NCBI GenBank assembly: GCA_902464965.1
Contig: CABQLI010000014.1
Coordinates: forward strand, 1 to 34,921
Length of the DNA: 34,921 nucleotides
Direction: 5' to 3'
DNA from: an uncultured Collinsella sp.
Lineage (GTDB): Bacteria; Actinomycetota; Coriobacteriia; Coriobacteriales; Coriobacteriaceae
Position numbers and translations under genes: made by a program. The notes below the pieces were generated by a model. The model made no database searches. It saw nothing but the letters and a program-made list of their open reading frames with translations, and was not told where the DNA came from. This document shows positions 7,107-15,399 of this stretch, piece by piece (within the stretch, counting starts at the first letter, position 1; every line of letters begins with the position of its first letter).

Positions 7107-8178
7107 TGAGTATGTGATCCCGGAGCACTACGAGGATCTCACTCCTGCTCCGCAGCTCGACCAGAAGACCCTCAACAAGATGGCTTGGCGCTCCTGCTTC
7201 CTGCAGGCATCGTTCAACTACGAGCGCATGCAGGCCGCTGGCTGGCTCTACTCCATCATCCCCGGTCTGGAGAAGATCCACACCAACAAGAACGACCTCG
7301 CGGCTTCCATGAGCCACAACCTGGAGTTCTTCAACACCCACCCGTTCCTTGTCACCTTTGTTATGGGCATCGTGCTTTCGCTCGAGCAGAACAAGGTTGA
7401 CATCCCCACGATCCGCGCCGTCCGCGTCGCCGCAATGGGCCCGCTCGGTGGTATCGGTGACGCCCTGTTCTGGCTGACGCTCGTGCCTATCACGGCCGGC
7501 ATCACCTCCAACATGGCCATCAACGGCAACGCCGCTGCACCGATCATCTTCCTGGTGATCTTCAACGTCGTCCAGTTCGCTCTGCGCTTCTGGCTCATGA
7601 ACTGGTCCTACAAGCTTGGCACCAGCGCTATTGACGCTCTGACCGCCAACATGCAGGCCTTCACGCGTGCCGCTTCCATCATGGGCGTCTTCGTCGTCGG
7701 TTGCCTGGTCGTCACCATGGGTGGCACCCAGATCAACCTCCAGATCCCCAACGGCACCACCCGTGGTCTCTCCGCTACTACCGTGATCGTCTCCGAGAAG
7801 GAGGCCGAGAACTTCACCGGTATGGAGGGCATCGATACCGAGACCGCTGAGGCCGGTACCATCGCCATGACCGATAAGGACGGCAACGCCCTTACCGCTT
7901 CCGATGCCGACGGCAACGCTGTCGAGTGCGGCGTCACCGATCTGGGTAACGGCATGGAGTCCGTGACCTACGGCACCGTTACCGAGGATCCGGTCAACTT
8001 CTCTGTTGCCGACACCCTCAACACCATCGTCCCGAAGCTCGTCCCGCTTATGCTTACGCTGCTGCTTTACTACATGTTCGCTAAGCACAGCTGGACCCCG
8101 ACCAAGGGCATTCTCCTGCTCTTCGTCCTTGGCATCCTGGGCGCTGGCCCGCTTGGTCTCTGGCCGAGCATCTGGTAA
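7096..8178 (+). CDS. PTS mannose/sorbose-family EIID permease with an enlarged loop
   Basis: 360 residues against about 270-300 in most EIID proteins. The start at ATG 7096 (MASNEYVIPE) was chosen because GGAGGT lies 11 bases upstream and the longer reading would run deep into EIIC. Family features: WRSCFLQASFNYERMQAAGW, EFFNTHPF, MGPLGGIGDALFW, and a C-terminal pair of membrane segments ending GLWPSIW. Residues ~219-303 form a polar, acidic insertion between the membrane segment ending CLVVTMGG and the LNTIVPKLVPLMLTLLLYY segment. It contains DKDGNALTASDADGNAVECG, a repeat-like stretch, and probably faces outside. It is last in the operon. Confidence 0.88.
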   Translation: MASNEYVIPEHYEDLTPAPQLDQKTLNKMAWRSCFLQASFNYERMQAAGWLYSIIPGLEKIHTNKNDLAASMSHNLEFFNTHPFLVTFVMGIVLSLEQNKVDIPTIRAVRVAAMGPLGGIGDALFWLTLVPITAGITSNMAINGNAAAPIIFLVIFNVVQFALRFWLMNWSYKLGTSAIDALTANMQAFTRAASIMGVFVVGCLVVTMGGTQINLQIPNGTTRGLSATTVIVSEKEAENFTGMEGIDTETAEAGTIAMTDKDGNALTASDADGNAVECGVTDLGNGMESVTYGTVTEDPVNFSVADTLNTIVPKLVPLMLTLLLYYMFAKHSWTPTKGILLLFVLGILGAGPLGLWPSIW

Positions 8179-8191
8179 GGCTCTAGCTTGA

Positions 8192-8220
8192 GGGGTGTGT
8201 CCCTACGCGGCTCACACCCC
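8192..8220 (+). repeat. GC-rich inverted repeat after EIID
   Basis: GGGGTGTG (8192-8199) pairs perfectly with CACACCCC (8213-8220). It lies between the EIID stop and the terminator and has no T-run. It may stabilise the mRNA 3' end. Confidence 0.4.
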
Positions 8221-8244
8221 GACCCCTTAAGCCATGTGTATGTT

Positions 8245-8283
8245 AAAAGCCGCGTGCTCGAAAGAGCGCGCGGCTTTTGTTTT
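8245..8283 (+). terminator. Rho-independent terminator of the PTS operon
   Basis: A 15-bp stem (8245-8259 with 8264-8278, one G-U pair) closed by a GAAA tetraloop, with four T at the base followed by GTTTTC. The A-tract on the other side also allows it to work in reverse. Confidence 0.9.
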
Positions 8284-8363
8284 CTTAATGATTCGGGTGT
8301 GGCAGACAGATAATGCATAACACCCTAGGTAGTTAGCCGAATTCGAGCAAAAGGGAGGATAGG

Positions 8364-9095
8364 ATGGCGATCGGAGCGCGTAAGCAACCGCTGTACGATC
8401 AGCTGGTCGATATTCTGACCGAAAAGATTGACCATGAATATCGCGCCGGTGACATGATTCCTTCCGAGCGCGAACTTTCGGAGCGCTATGGTCTCTCGCG
8501 CACTACGGTACGCCTGGCTCTGCAGGAACTGGAGCGTTTAGGACTGGTGGTTCGGCAGCACGGTCGCGGTACCTTTGTGATCGACCGTTCGGCAAAAGCA
8601 ACCAATCTTATGCAGTCCTACAGCTTTACCGAGCAGATGCGCGCGATGGGTCGAGAACCCGAGACCACGATTCTCGAGTTTTGCGAGATGGAGGCCGATA
8701 AGAATCTGGCCGAGCATATGGGATTGCGCATCGGTGATCGCATTTTTAAGCTCAAGCGCCTTCGCTCTGCCGACAACATGCCCATGATGGTCGAACGCAG
8801 CTATCTACCGGTTCGTCAATTTCTGTCCCTAAAGCGACCGCTGCTGGAGCGTAAGCCGCTTTACGATGTGATTGAGCAGGACTTTCAGCAAAAGATTCGC
8901 GTGGCCGAAGAGGAGTTCTATGCGAGCATAGCCCGTCCCACCGATGCCCACCTTTTGGGAATTGTCGAGGGCTCGCCTGTGCTCGATTTGGTCAGGACTA
9001 CGTATAACGAGTCAAACGAGGTTGTGGAGTATACACTCTCGGTTGCTCGTGCCGATCAGTTTAAATACAAGGTTTACCACCAGCGTAGCAACTAG
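8364..9095 (+). CDS. GntR-family transcriptional regulator with UTRA domain
   Basis: 243 residues. The winged helix-turn-helix is at about 9-73 (PLYDQLVDILTEKI, PSERELSERYGLSRTTVRLALQELERLG, QHGRGTFV). The UTRA ligand-binding domain is at about 90-235 (RIFKLKRLR, VERSYLP, EEEFYASIARPTDAHLLGI). This is the HutC/NagR/DasR branch, whose members sense phosphorylated (amino) sugars. It lies between the PTS operon and agaS, and matching TGGT-N4-ACCA palindromes precede both, so it is probably their repressor. ATG 8364 follows AAGGGAGGA. Confidence 0.9.
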   Translation: MAIGARKQPLYDQLVDILTEKIDHEYRAGDMIPSERELSERYGLSRTTVRLALQELERLGLVVRQHGRGTFVIDRSAKATNLMQSYSFTEQMRAMGREPETTILEFCEMEADKNLAEHMGLRIGDRIFKLKRLRSADNMPMMVERSYLPVRQFLSLKRPLLERKPLYDVIEQDFQQKIRVAEEEFYASIARPTDAHLLGIVEGSPVLDLVRTTYNESNEVVEYTLSVARADQFKYKVYHQRSN

Positions 9096-9134
9096 TGTCC
9101 GCATCGTTTCCATATGATGATTCTTTGCATTTAA

Positions 9135-9148
9135 CTGGTTACTACCAG
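9135..9148 (+). promoter_or_regulatory. GntR (NagR/DasR-type) operator upstream of agaS
   Basis: CTGGTTACTACCAG has perfect CTGGT/ACCAG arms and shares 13 of 14 bases with the PTS-operon site at 4842. It covers the expected -35 region and the adjoining spacer of the promoter whose -10 is at 9165-9170, so binding would block RNA polymerase. Confidence 0.7.
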
Positions 9149-9164
9149 ATAACCAACCGAAGTG

Positions 9165-9170
9165 TATAAT
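9165..9170 (+). promoter_or_regulatory. agaS promoter -10 element
   Basis: A consensus TATAAT, 39 bases before the agaS start codon. No clear -35 is seen; its place is occupied by the operator palindrome. Confidence 0.6.
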
Positions 9171-9209
9171 TGCACGTCAGAGGATTACTTCTAGAGAGAG
9201 GTATTAGAA

Positions 9210-10376
9210 ATGTTCGAGAAGAGTGTCGAGGAGCTCACCGAGCTCGGCGCCCAGATCACCACGGCCGAGATTGCTCAGCAGCCCGAGCTTTGGCGTGATA
9301 CGCTCAACATCTATCGCGAGAACAAGGAGGCCATCGAGGCCTTCCTGGCCGAGGCTCGCGCTATGGGCGAGGGTCGTCTGTCCGTTGTCTTCACCGGTGC
9401 CGGTACGTCCGACTACGTTGGCGATACCTGCGCCCCGTACCTGCGTCACGCTGGCAACACTGATCTCTACGACTTTAAGCCCATCGCCACGACCGACATC
9501 GTGAGCGCCCCGCGCGACTTCCTGCGCGCCGAGGATCCCACGCTCGTGGTTTCCTTTGCCCGCTCTGGCAACAGCCCCGAGAGCCTTGCCGCCGTTGCCG
9601 TTGCCAAGGAGCTCGTCCACAACGTCAAGTTCCTCAACATCACCTGCGCTCCCGAGGGCAAGCTTGCCGTCGAGTCTGCCGATGATCCCAATGCGCTGAC
9701 GCTGCTCATTCCGCGCGCCAACGACAAGGGCTTCGCCATGACCGGTTCTTATTCCTGCATGACCCTGCTCTCCACCCTTATTTTCGACACTGCCTCTGAC
9801 GAGCAGAAGGCCGAGTGGGTCGAGAATATTGCCAAGATGGGCGAGGAGGTCATCTCCCGTGAGCCCGAGATCGCCGATTGCCTGGCTGGCGATTTCAACC
9901 GCGTGACCTACTTGGGTTCTGGCTCCTTCGGTGGCCTTGCTCAGGAGAGCCAGCTCAAGATCCTCGAGCTCGCTCACGGTCTGGTCGCTACTTCCTACGA
10001 CACCTCCATGGGCTATCGTCACGGACCTAAGTCCTTCGTCGACGATAAGACGCTCGTCTTCGTGTTCGTCAACAACGACGCCTACACCCGTCAGTACGAC
10101 ATCGACATCCTCAACGAGATCGGTGGCGACGAGATCGCTCAGCACACCATCGCCGTTCAGCAGGAAGGTGCCACCGTCTATGAGGGTGAGTCCTTCACCT
10201 TTAAGGGCTACGAGGCACTTCCCGAGGGTTACCTTGCTCTGCCGTTCGTGATGTTTGCCCAGGCTATCAGCCTGCTCAACTCCGTCCGCGTGGGCAACAC
10301 GCCCGATACGCCGAGCCCCACCGGCACGGTCAACCGCGTGGTTAAGGGCGTGACGATTCACCCCTTCACCGCTTAA
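9210..10376 (+). CDS. agaS: SIS-domain sugar isomerase/deaminase, AgaS-like
   Basis: 388 residues, the AgaS length, with two SIS domains. The first has GAGTSDYVGD (63-72) and SFARSGNSPESLAAV (115-129). The second, from about 220, has LGSGSFGGLAQESQLKILEL and MGYRHGPKSFVDD. AgaS converts galactosamine-6-phosphate to tagatose-6-phosphate with release of ammonia (established for the family). It sits between the GntR regulator and the nagA-type deacetylase, which fits a GalNAc pathway. GlmS-like glutamine amidotransferase domains are absent. It has its own operator and promoter upstream and a terminator downstream. Confidence 0.88.
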   Translation: MFEKSVEELTELGAQITTAEIAQQPELWRDTLNIYRENKEAIEAFLAEARAMGEGRLSVVFTGAGTSDYVGDTCAPYLRHAGNTDLYDFKPIATTDIVSAPRDFLRAEDPTLVVSFARSGNSPESLAAVAVAKELVHNVKFLNITCAPEGKLAVESADDPNALTLLIPRANDKGFAMTGSYSCMTLLSTLIFDTASDEQKAEWVENIAKMGEEVISREPEIADCLAGDFNRVTYLGSGSFGGLAQESQLKILELAHGLVATSYDTSMGYRHGPKSFVDDKTLVFVFVNNDAYTRQYDIDILNEIGGDEIAQHTIAVQQEGATVYEGESFTFKGYEALPEGYLALPFVMFAQAISLLNSVRVGNTPDTPSPTGTVNRVVKGVTIHPFTA

Positions 10377-10392
10377 TCGCGTCCCCCTGTAA

Positions 10393-10437
10393 GGGCGCCC
10401 GTCCGCTCATAACGGCGGGCGGGCGCTTTTTGTTTTT
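10393..10437 (+). terminator. Rho-independent terminator after agaS
   Basis: A GC-rich 12-bp stem (10395-10406 with 10415-10426, one T-G pair) followed by TTTTTGTTTTT. Confidence 0.9.
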
Positions 10438-10495
10438 ACATGGACCGGGTATAAGTATCATCACGGTCAACTGCTTCAAGAAGCAAGGAGTGCAT

Positions 10496-11665
10496 ATGAG
10501 CACATACGCAATTAAGGCTGACAAGTTCTTCTTGCCGGCAGGCCCGCAACTGGGCGGCTATCTTATGGTCGAGGATGGCGTTTTTGGCGCCTGGCAGGCC
10601 GACGAGCCCTCTTGCGAGATTAAGGACTACACGGGATCGTGGATCGCACCGGGTATGGTCGATACTCACATCCATGGCTTCTACAACCACTCAACTACCG
10701 ATAACGATCCCGAGGGCATCGATATCAGCTCGACCGAGCTCGCCCGTCGCGGTACCACCAGCTGGCTGCCCACGACGTTCACCGATGGCGTCGAACAGAT
10801 CAAGGACGCCTGCGCTGCTATCGCCAAGGCGGACGAGGGCCGCGGCCCCGACTTCTGCGGTGCCCGCATTCAGGGCATCTACCTGGAGGGCCCCTTCTTT
10901 ACCATGAAGCACGTGGGCGCGCAGAACCCTGCTTACCTGATCGATCCCTCCGAGGAGGTCTTCGATCAGTGGCAGGAGGCTGCGGGCGGTCGCATCGTTA
11001 AGAGCGCCATGGCGGCCGAGCGCGACGGTGCCGCTGCTTATGCGGCTGCTCTGAACGCCAAGGGTGTGGTGACCAGCATCGGTCACTCCGACGCCACCTA
11101 CGATGAGTGCATCGCCGCCATCAACGCCGGTGCCAGCTGCTTTACGCATACCTATAACGGCCAGCGCGGGCTGCATCACCGTGAGCCCGGTGTCGTGGGC
11201 GCTGCCATGTCCACGCCCGAGACCTACGCCGAGATCATCTGTGACGGCAAGCACGTAAACCCTGCCGCCATCAAGGCACTGCTGCAGGCAAAGGGCTGGC
11301 AGCACACGGTGCTCATCACCGACTGCCTGGGTTGCGGCGGCATGCCCGAGGGCAGCTACACCAGTGGTGGCATGGACGTCATCATGAAGGACAACCTGTG
11401 CTGGCTCGCCGACGGCAAGAGCATTGCCGGCTCGGTGCTCACGCTTGCCCAGGGCGTCAAGAACATCGTCGACTGGGGCATCGCCAGCGCCGATATCGCC
11501 ATTCGCATGGCAACTGAGGTGCCGGCGCGCTCCGCGCACATCGAGGATAAGTGTGGCAGCATCATGCCGGGTCGCGACGCCGACTTTGTCGTGTTCGACC
11601 ATGAGCTCACCCTCGTCGAGACGTATGTTGGCGGCCAGAGCGTCGGCAACGCCTTTACCGAGTAA
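10496..11665 (+). CDS. nagA: N-acetylglucosamine/galactosamine-6-phosphate deacetylase
   Basis: 389 residues of the amidohydrolase superfamily. It removes acetate from GalNAc-6-P or GlcNAc-6-P. Visible metal and active-site residues: HxH at 58-60 (MVDTHIHGF), Glu131 (YLEGPFF), His197 (SIGHSDATYDE), His218 (CFTHTYNGQ) and Asp276 (LITDCLG). The start at ATG 10496 (MSTYAIKADK) follows AAGGAG; an upstream extension would start inside the agaS terminator. Next to agaS it is most likely the AgaA-type GalNAc-6-P enzyme. A diverged copy of its last ~41 codons is present at 14386-14523. Confidence 0.9.
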   Translation: MSTYAIKADKFFLPAGPQLGGYLMVEDGVFGAWQADEPSCEIKDYTGSWIAPGMVDTHIHGFYNHSTTDNDPEGIDISSTELARRGTTSWLPTTFTDGVEQIKDACAAIAKADEGRGPDFCGARIQGIYLEGPFFTMKHVGAQNPAYLIDPSEEVFDQWQEAAGGRIVKSAMAAERDGAAAYAAALNAKGVVTSIGHSDATYDECIAAINAGASCFTHTYNGQRGLHHREPGVVGAAMSTPETYAEIICDGKHVNPAAIKALLQAKGWQHTVLITDCLGCGGMPEGSYTSGGMDVIMKDNLCWLADGKSIAGSVLTLAQGVKNIVDWGIASADIAIRMATEVPARSAHIEDKCGSIMPGRDADFVVFDHELTLVETYVGGQSVGNAFTE

Positions 11666-11670
11666 CGATA

Positions 11671-11709
11671 GAAAAAGACGGCGGGCCCGAATCTGCTCGG
11701 ACCCGCCGT
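11671..11709 (-). terminator. terminator for the flavodoxin-like gene
   Basis: ACGGCGGG (11678-11685) pairs with CCCGCCGT (11702-11709), with further pairing inside. Read on the minus strand, the stem is followed by CTTTTTC, so it serves the leftward gene. It lies between convergent genes and may also slow transcription from nagA. Confidence 0.75.
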
Positions 11710-11740
11710 ATGGGTTAAACGCTCAAAAGCACCTTAACAG

Positions 11741-12325
11741 TTACAGCTTGTTAGCGATCTTCTTTGCCGTGCGCTTGACGCCGGCCACAAGACCCCCCGC
11801 GGGATGCTCCTTCTCGTATGCTAGACGCTTCTCGCGCTTGGCGTACTCTTCGACGATGATGTCGCCGTACTCATCTTCGATTTTGTCGAAGAAATCGACA
11901 GCTCCCTTAATCTCTTCGGCAGTTGGGTGCCCCTTCTGGACACCGCCGGTGAGTTTGAACGGCCCCCACGTATCAAAGCCGGGGCAGCCGTAGACACCCA
12001 TAAAGATGGCCTGCCTCATGCGGCAGATGCCATCGATATCCTTGCCGTACCACTTGTTTTTGCCACCGTAGGTCATAAGGCCAAACACCTTGTCCTGCGG
12101 CTGCAGCACGTTCGTGAGCACGCGCGCCATATCTTTGTCGATCTCGGAGTAATAAATGCCTGTGGCGACGCCGATCAGATGGTATTCGTGCAGGTCGGGG
12201 TACTCGTTTTTACCGAGTGACTTCACGTCGAGGGTATCGATTTCGGGGTGCGCCTCGACGATGGCGTCCACGAGCTTTTTCGTATTGCCGTGGTGGCGTG
12301 AGGCATAAAGGATGATGGTTCGCAT
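11741..12325 (-). CDS. flavodoxin-family protein
   Basis: 194 residues. The N-terminus, MRTIILYASRHHGNTKKLVDAI, carries the FMN phosphate-binding loop (SRHHGNT). LIGVATGIYYSEIDKDMARVL and KVFGLMTYGGKNKW match flavodoxin/flavodoxin-like folds. It probably binds FMN and acts as a small redox protein in the cytosol. The Lys-rich C-terminus (from ~160) is outside the fold. The start at ATG 12325 was chosen because GAAAGG lies upstream and the reading further upstream overlaps the divergent gene. The redox partner is unknown. Confidence 0.82.
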   Translation of the reverse strand: MRTIILYASRHHGNTKKLVDAIVEAHPEIDTLDVKSLGKNEYPDLHEYHLIGVATGIYYSEIDKDMARVLTNVLQPQDKVFGLMTYGGKNKWYGKDIDGICRMRQAIFMGVYGCPGFDTWGPFKLTGGVQKGHPTAEEIKGAVDFFDKIEDEYGDIIVEEYAKREKRLAYEKEHPAGGLVAGVKRTAKKIANKL

Positions 12326-12481
12326 AAGAAGGCCTTTCAGCTGTAATTGCATCAATGTCTGTATGGTACCCCGTTGCATGCCTGGGAAACCGGACGCATC
12401 GATGAACGTGCGGGTTTGTCCTTTGGTCAGGGCCGAGACGGGTTCTTGCGAGCAAAAAGCAGTTGTTCGAAAGGATGGACA

Positions 12482-13363
12482 ATGGAATACGCTCTCTCCA
12501 ACGATTCGATTTCTATCAAGGTCTCCACGGCCGGCGGCTCGTTTACCTCGATTGAGGCTGGAGGTCGCGAGTACTTGTGGCAGGGCGATCCCGCCGTGTG
12601 GTCCGGCCAGGCACCGATTTGCTTCCCGATTTGCGGAGGTTTGCGCGATAACAGCGCCATGACGTTTGCCGGACATCATGTGAAGCTCGCCCGCCACGGC
12701 TTTGCGCGCAAGCAGGAGTGGAAGCTGTTGAGCCAAAGCGCAAACGAGCTGGCGATGTGCCTGGCTTCGGAGGATAACGCCGCGCTGCTGAGCGATTATC
12801 CGTATCCGTTTAAACTTGTCGCCCGCTATACGCTCGAGGACGCCGCCGTGCGTGTCTCCTATGAGGTTACCAACGAGGGCACCGAGGACATGCCTTTCTT
12901 TATCGGTGGACACCCCGGCTTTAGGTGTCCGCTCGACGAGGGCGAGTCCTATACGGACTACGAGTTGCGTTTTGAGAAAGACGAGGCTGCGGAGCTCTGC
13001 ACCGCCGTTCCCTCGACCGGATTGATTGATGTGGACAGGCGCTCCAAGAACCCCATGGTGGGAAAGACGCTGCCTTTGTCGCATGAGCTCTTCGATTTTG
13101 CGGAGACTATCTTTGACGTGCTCGAGAGCCGTCAGGTCACGCTTTCCAAAAAGGGCGAGGACAAGGGCGTTCGCCTGAGCTTTGAGGGCTTCCCGTACCT
13201 CATTGTGTGGAGCAAGCCCGAGGGTGATTTTGTGGCAGTTGAACCCTGGGGCGGCCTCTCGACCTGTTCCGATGAGGATGACGTGCTTGAGCACAAGCGC
13301 GGCTGCCTTATCGCCAAGCCCAAAGAAACCATCGTGCGCTCGTTCACAATCGAGATTCTGTAG
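12482..13363 (+). CDS. aldose 1-epimerase-family protein (LacX-like)
   Basis: 293 residues of the galactose-mutarotase-like fold. ICFPICGGLRDN, the HGFARKQEW segment and FFIGGHPGFRCPL (His near the active site) are typical of the LacX/YeaD-like branch, which interconverts anomers of sugars or sugar phosphates. ATG 12482 follows AAAGGA; the frame is open further upstream, but that part has no family character. It precedes the LacC-type kinase by 60 bases, as in tagatose-pathway clusters, so it probably acts in the same catabolism. It is unlike the GalM protein at 31298-32350. Confidence 0.82.
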   Translation: MEYALSNDSISIKVSTAGGSFTSIEAGGREYLWQGDPAVWSGQAPICFPICGGLRDNSAMTFAGHHVKLARHGFARKQEWKLLSQSANELAMCLASEDNAALLSDYPYPFKLVARYTLEDAAVRVSYEVTNEGTEDMPFFIGGHPGFRCPLDEGESYTDYELRFEKDEAAELCTAVPSTGLIDVDRRSKNPMVGKTLPLSHELFDFAETIFDVLESRQVTLSKKGEDKGVRLSFEGFPYLIVWSKPEGDFVAVEPWGGLSTCSDEDDVLEHKRGCLIAKPKETIVRSFTIEIL

Positions 13364-13422
13364 TCGCATGTAGCCAATTCGTTTTGCAAGGCATAAGGAG
13401 CCTGCGAGATAAGGAGCTAGAA

Positions 13423-14358
13423 ATGATCCTCACCGTTACGATGAACCCGTCCGTCGATACGCGCTATCAGCTCGATGAGCTCATTATCGACGACGTCAAC
13501 CGCGTGACGCCCGAAAAGACCGCCGGCGGTAAGGGCCTCAACGTGGCCCGCGTCCTGGGCCAGCTGGGCGACGATGTCGTGGCAACCGGCTTGCTTGGTG
13601 GTCATATGGGCGCCTATATGGCCGAGCTCATGGATGCTAACGGCATTAAGAATGATTTTGTGCCCATCAAGGGCGAGACTCGCATTTGTCTCAACATCCT
13701 CCACGCCGGCAACCAGACCGAGCTGCTCGAGAGCGGCCCGACGATTGCCCCCGAGGAGCTCGATGCCTTTACCGCCAAGTTCGCCGAGCTTGCGAGCAAG
13801 GCCGATGTCGTTACCATCTCGGGTTCGCTGCCCCGCGGCGTCGAGGCGGACTACTACGCTAAGATCACGGGCATTGCAGAGAACGCCGGCGCCAAGGTGC
13901 TGCTCGATACCTCGGGCGCCTCGCTCGAGGCTGCGCTCAAGTCCGAGGTCAAGCCTGAGCTGGTTAAGCCTAACCTGACCGAAATTAACGGCCTTCTGGG
14001 CACGAGCTTTACCACCGACGATGTGGACGAGCTCCGTTCCGCGCTCGCCTCTGACGCCCGCTTCTCCGATATCCCCTGGGTCGTCGTATCCATGGGCGCT
14101 GCCGGCTCAGTTGGCTTCCACAATGGCCGTGCGTTCCGCGCCAAGACCCCCGATATCCCCGCCGTTAACGCTACGGGCTCTGGCGATTCGACCATTGCCG
14201 GCTTCGCACATGCGATTGCTGCCGGAGCCGACGACGAGACGGTGCTGCGTACCGCCAACACCTGCGGCAAGCTCAATGCCATGGATCCCATGACTGGCCA
14301 CTTGGTTATGGATCGTTGGGACGAGGTTTACAACGGCGTTGTCGTGACCGAGCTGTAG
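13423..14358 (+). CDS. lacC: PfkB-family kinase, tagatose-6-phosphate kinase (LacC-like)
   Basis: 311 residues. Motifs: MNPSVDTRYQLD (8-19), TAGGKGLNVARVLGQLG (33-49, substrate/first PfkB signature), SGSLPRGV (133-140), KPNLTEING, and NATGSGDSTIAGFA (249-262, anion hole with catalytic Asp255). LacC enzymes phosphorylate tagatose-6-P to tagatose-1,6-bisphosphate using ATP, the step after AgaS. 1-Phosphofructokinase (FruK) is the main alternative, but the context favours tagatose-6-P. No aldolase is present in the window. ATG 13423 follows AAGGAG. Confidence 0.87.
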   Translation: MILTVTMNPSVDTRYQLDELIIDDVNRVTPEKTAGGKGLNVARVLGQLGDDVVATGLLGGHMGAYMAELMDANGIKNDFVPIKGETRICLNILHAGNQTELLESGPTIAPEELDAFTAKFAELASKADVVTISGSLPRGVEADYYAKITGIAENAGAKVLLDTSGASLEAALKSEVKPELVKPNLTEINGLLGTSFTTDDVDELRSALASDARFSDIPWVVVSMGAAGSVGFHNGRAFRAKTPDIPAVNATGSGDSTIAGFAHAIAAGADDETVLRTANTCGKLNAMDPMTGHLVMDRWDEVYNGVVVTEL

Positions 14359-14385
14359 GAGCTTGTGCTGCGGCCCCGGCATCGG

Positions 14386-14523
14386 TTGCCAGCTCATGTC
14401 GACGACAAGTGCAGTAGCATTATGCCGGGGCGCGACGCCGACACTGTCGTGTTCAATCCCGACCTTACCCTGGTCGAGACGCATGTGGGTGGCAACAGCG
14501 TCGGTAATGCGTTTGCCGAGTAG
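14386..14523 (+). pseudogene. remnant of the C-terminus of a second nagA-like gene
   Basis: One frame reads from LPAHVDDKC to GNAFAE and a TAG stop. By my alignment 31 of 41 residues are identical to the end of the nagA product at 10496-11665. Shared strings include SIMPGRDAD, LTLVET and SVGNAF. Nothing upstream continues the homology; it begins 27 bases after the kinase stop. It is probably a relic of a tandem or paralogous deacetylase lost by deletion. It has no start codon or ribosome site of its own. Confidence 0.85.
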
Positions 14524-14555
14524 CCGCCAAAGAAACGATCCGAGAGGGGATTTAG

Positions 14556-15029
14556 ATGATTTACGGTGCATTGGGCGATATCGAGGAGTACCGTGGAATG
14601 CTCAAGGGCCTCGACGTGCTGATCGACTGGCTCGAGGAGAACGATCCGGCGAAGCTCGAGGTCGGCAGCCATCCGATTCTGGGCGACAAGGTCTTTGCGA
14701 ACGTCATGGCTCCCACGACGCGTCCCGAAGCCGAGGCTCACTATGAGACGCATCAGCGCTATCACGACCTGCAGATCGACGTCGAGGGTCGCGAGGCCTT
14801 TAAGGTTGCCACGGGCAGCCTGACGCTGGTCCAGGAGTTCGACGAGAAGGACGACTACGATCTGGTCGATTCCGACGCCTCGATCGCCGGCGATCTTGCT
14901 GACGACAAGTTTGCGCTGTTTGTTGCCGGCGAGCCTCACATGCCCACGCTCGAGTTCCCGGGCGATGGCGCGCAGCCGGTCAAGAAGATTTGCTTTAAGC
15001 TGCTTGCAGATGCTTACTGGGAGGAGTAG
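14556..15029 (+). CDS. YhcH/YjgK/YiaL-family protein
   Basis: 157 residues, the standard family length (cupin-like beta barrel, also related to EbgC). MIYGALGDIEEYRGM at the start, AHYETHQRYHDLQIDVEG (metal-ligand histidines) and MPTLEF...VKKICFKL are family hallmarks. Members act on sugar anomers, for example N-acetylneuraminate, and often accompany amino-sugar or sialic-acid catabolism. ATG 14556 follows GAGAGGGG. It probably supports the same GalNAc-type pathway. The exact substrate is not readable from sequence. Confidence 0.87.
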   Translation: MIYGALGDIEEYRGMLKGLDVLIDWLEENDPAKLEVGSHPILGDKVFANVMAPTTRPEAEAHYETHQRYHDLQIDVEGREAFKVATGSLTLVQEFDEKDDYDLVDSDASIAGDLADDKFALFVAGEPHMPTLEFPGDGAQPVKKICFKLLADAYWEE

Positions 15030-15203
15030 CGCGCTGCTCGGCTGAGCTGTTCGTGTTGCGAGCGTTATCCCTTGGGGGAGCTCGCTTGGGCCCCGCTGAT
15101 CGCGGTTCCTTTGGGGATTGCGGTTGGCGGGGCTTTTGTTGAGTAGGGGAGTTTCCGGCGGCGTTGTGCTTGGATTGGCGGATGCGCGCCCGAAATCGGC
15201 AAC

Positions 15204-15226
15204 AAAAAAGCCGCCAGAAGGCGGCT
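15204..15226 (-). terminator. original tRNA-Thr terminator, now separated from its gene
   Basis: On the minus strand AGCCGCC/GGCGGCT (7 bp, loop TTCT) is followed by six T. It lies 6 bases beyond the left att repeat and would have ended the tRNA-Thr transcript before the 15-kb element inserted. Confidence 0.75.
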
Positions 15227-15232
15227 ATCTTG

Positions 15233-15282
15233 TGCAATGGAGCCAGCGACCGGGCTCGAACCGGTGACCCCCGCTTTACGAG
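15233..15282 (+). repeat. left attachment site (attL), a 3' tRNA-Thr fragment
   Basis: Fifty bases identical to 30251-30300. They include the displaced 3' part of the tRNA-Thr gene, from the anticodon loop to the CCA end (15238-15282, minus sense). After position 15282 the sequence departs from the tRNA. Confidence 0.93.
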
Positions 15283-15399
15283 TACGTGAATTCGGCATTT
15301 GACGAGATGAGACCAATTTCACTGAATTTAAAGGAAGCGCAGGTAGAAATAGGTAATTAACAATTATTGAGCTAGCTATTAGAATCATATTTCCCACTA

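Noticed and set aside
7009..8088. Minus-strand frame opposite EIID
   Set aside because: Asp/Gly/His-rich shadow; EIID on the plus strand is certain.
9204..10361. Minus-strand frame covering all of agaS
   Set aside because: It mirrors the SIS-domain gene and has no recognisable domain.
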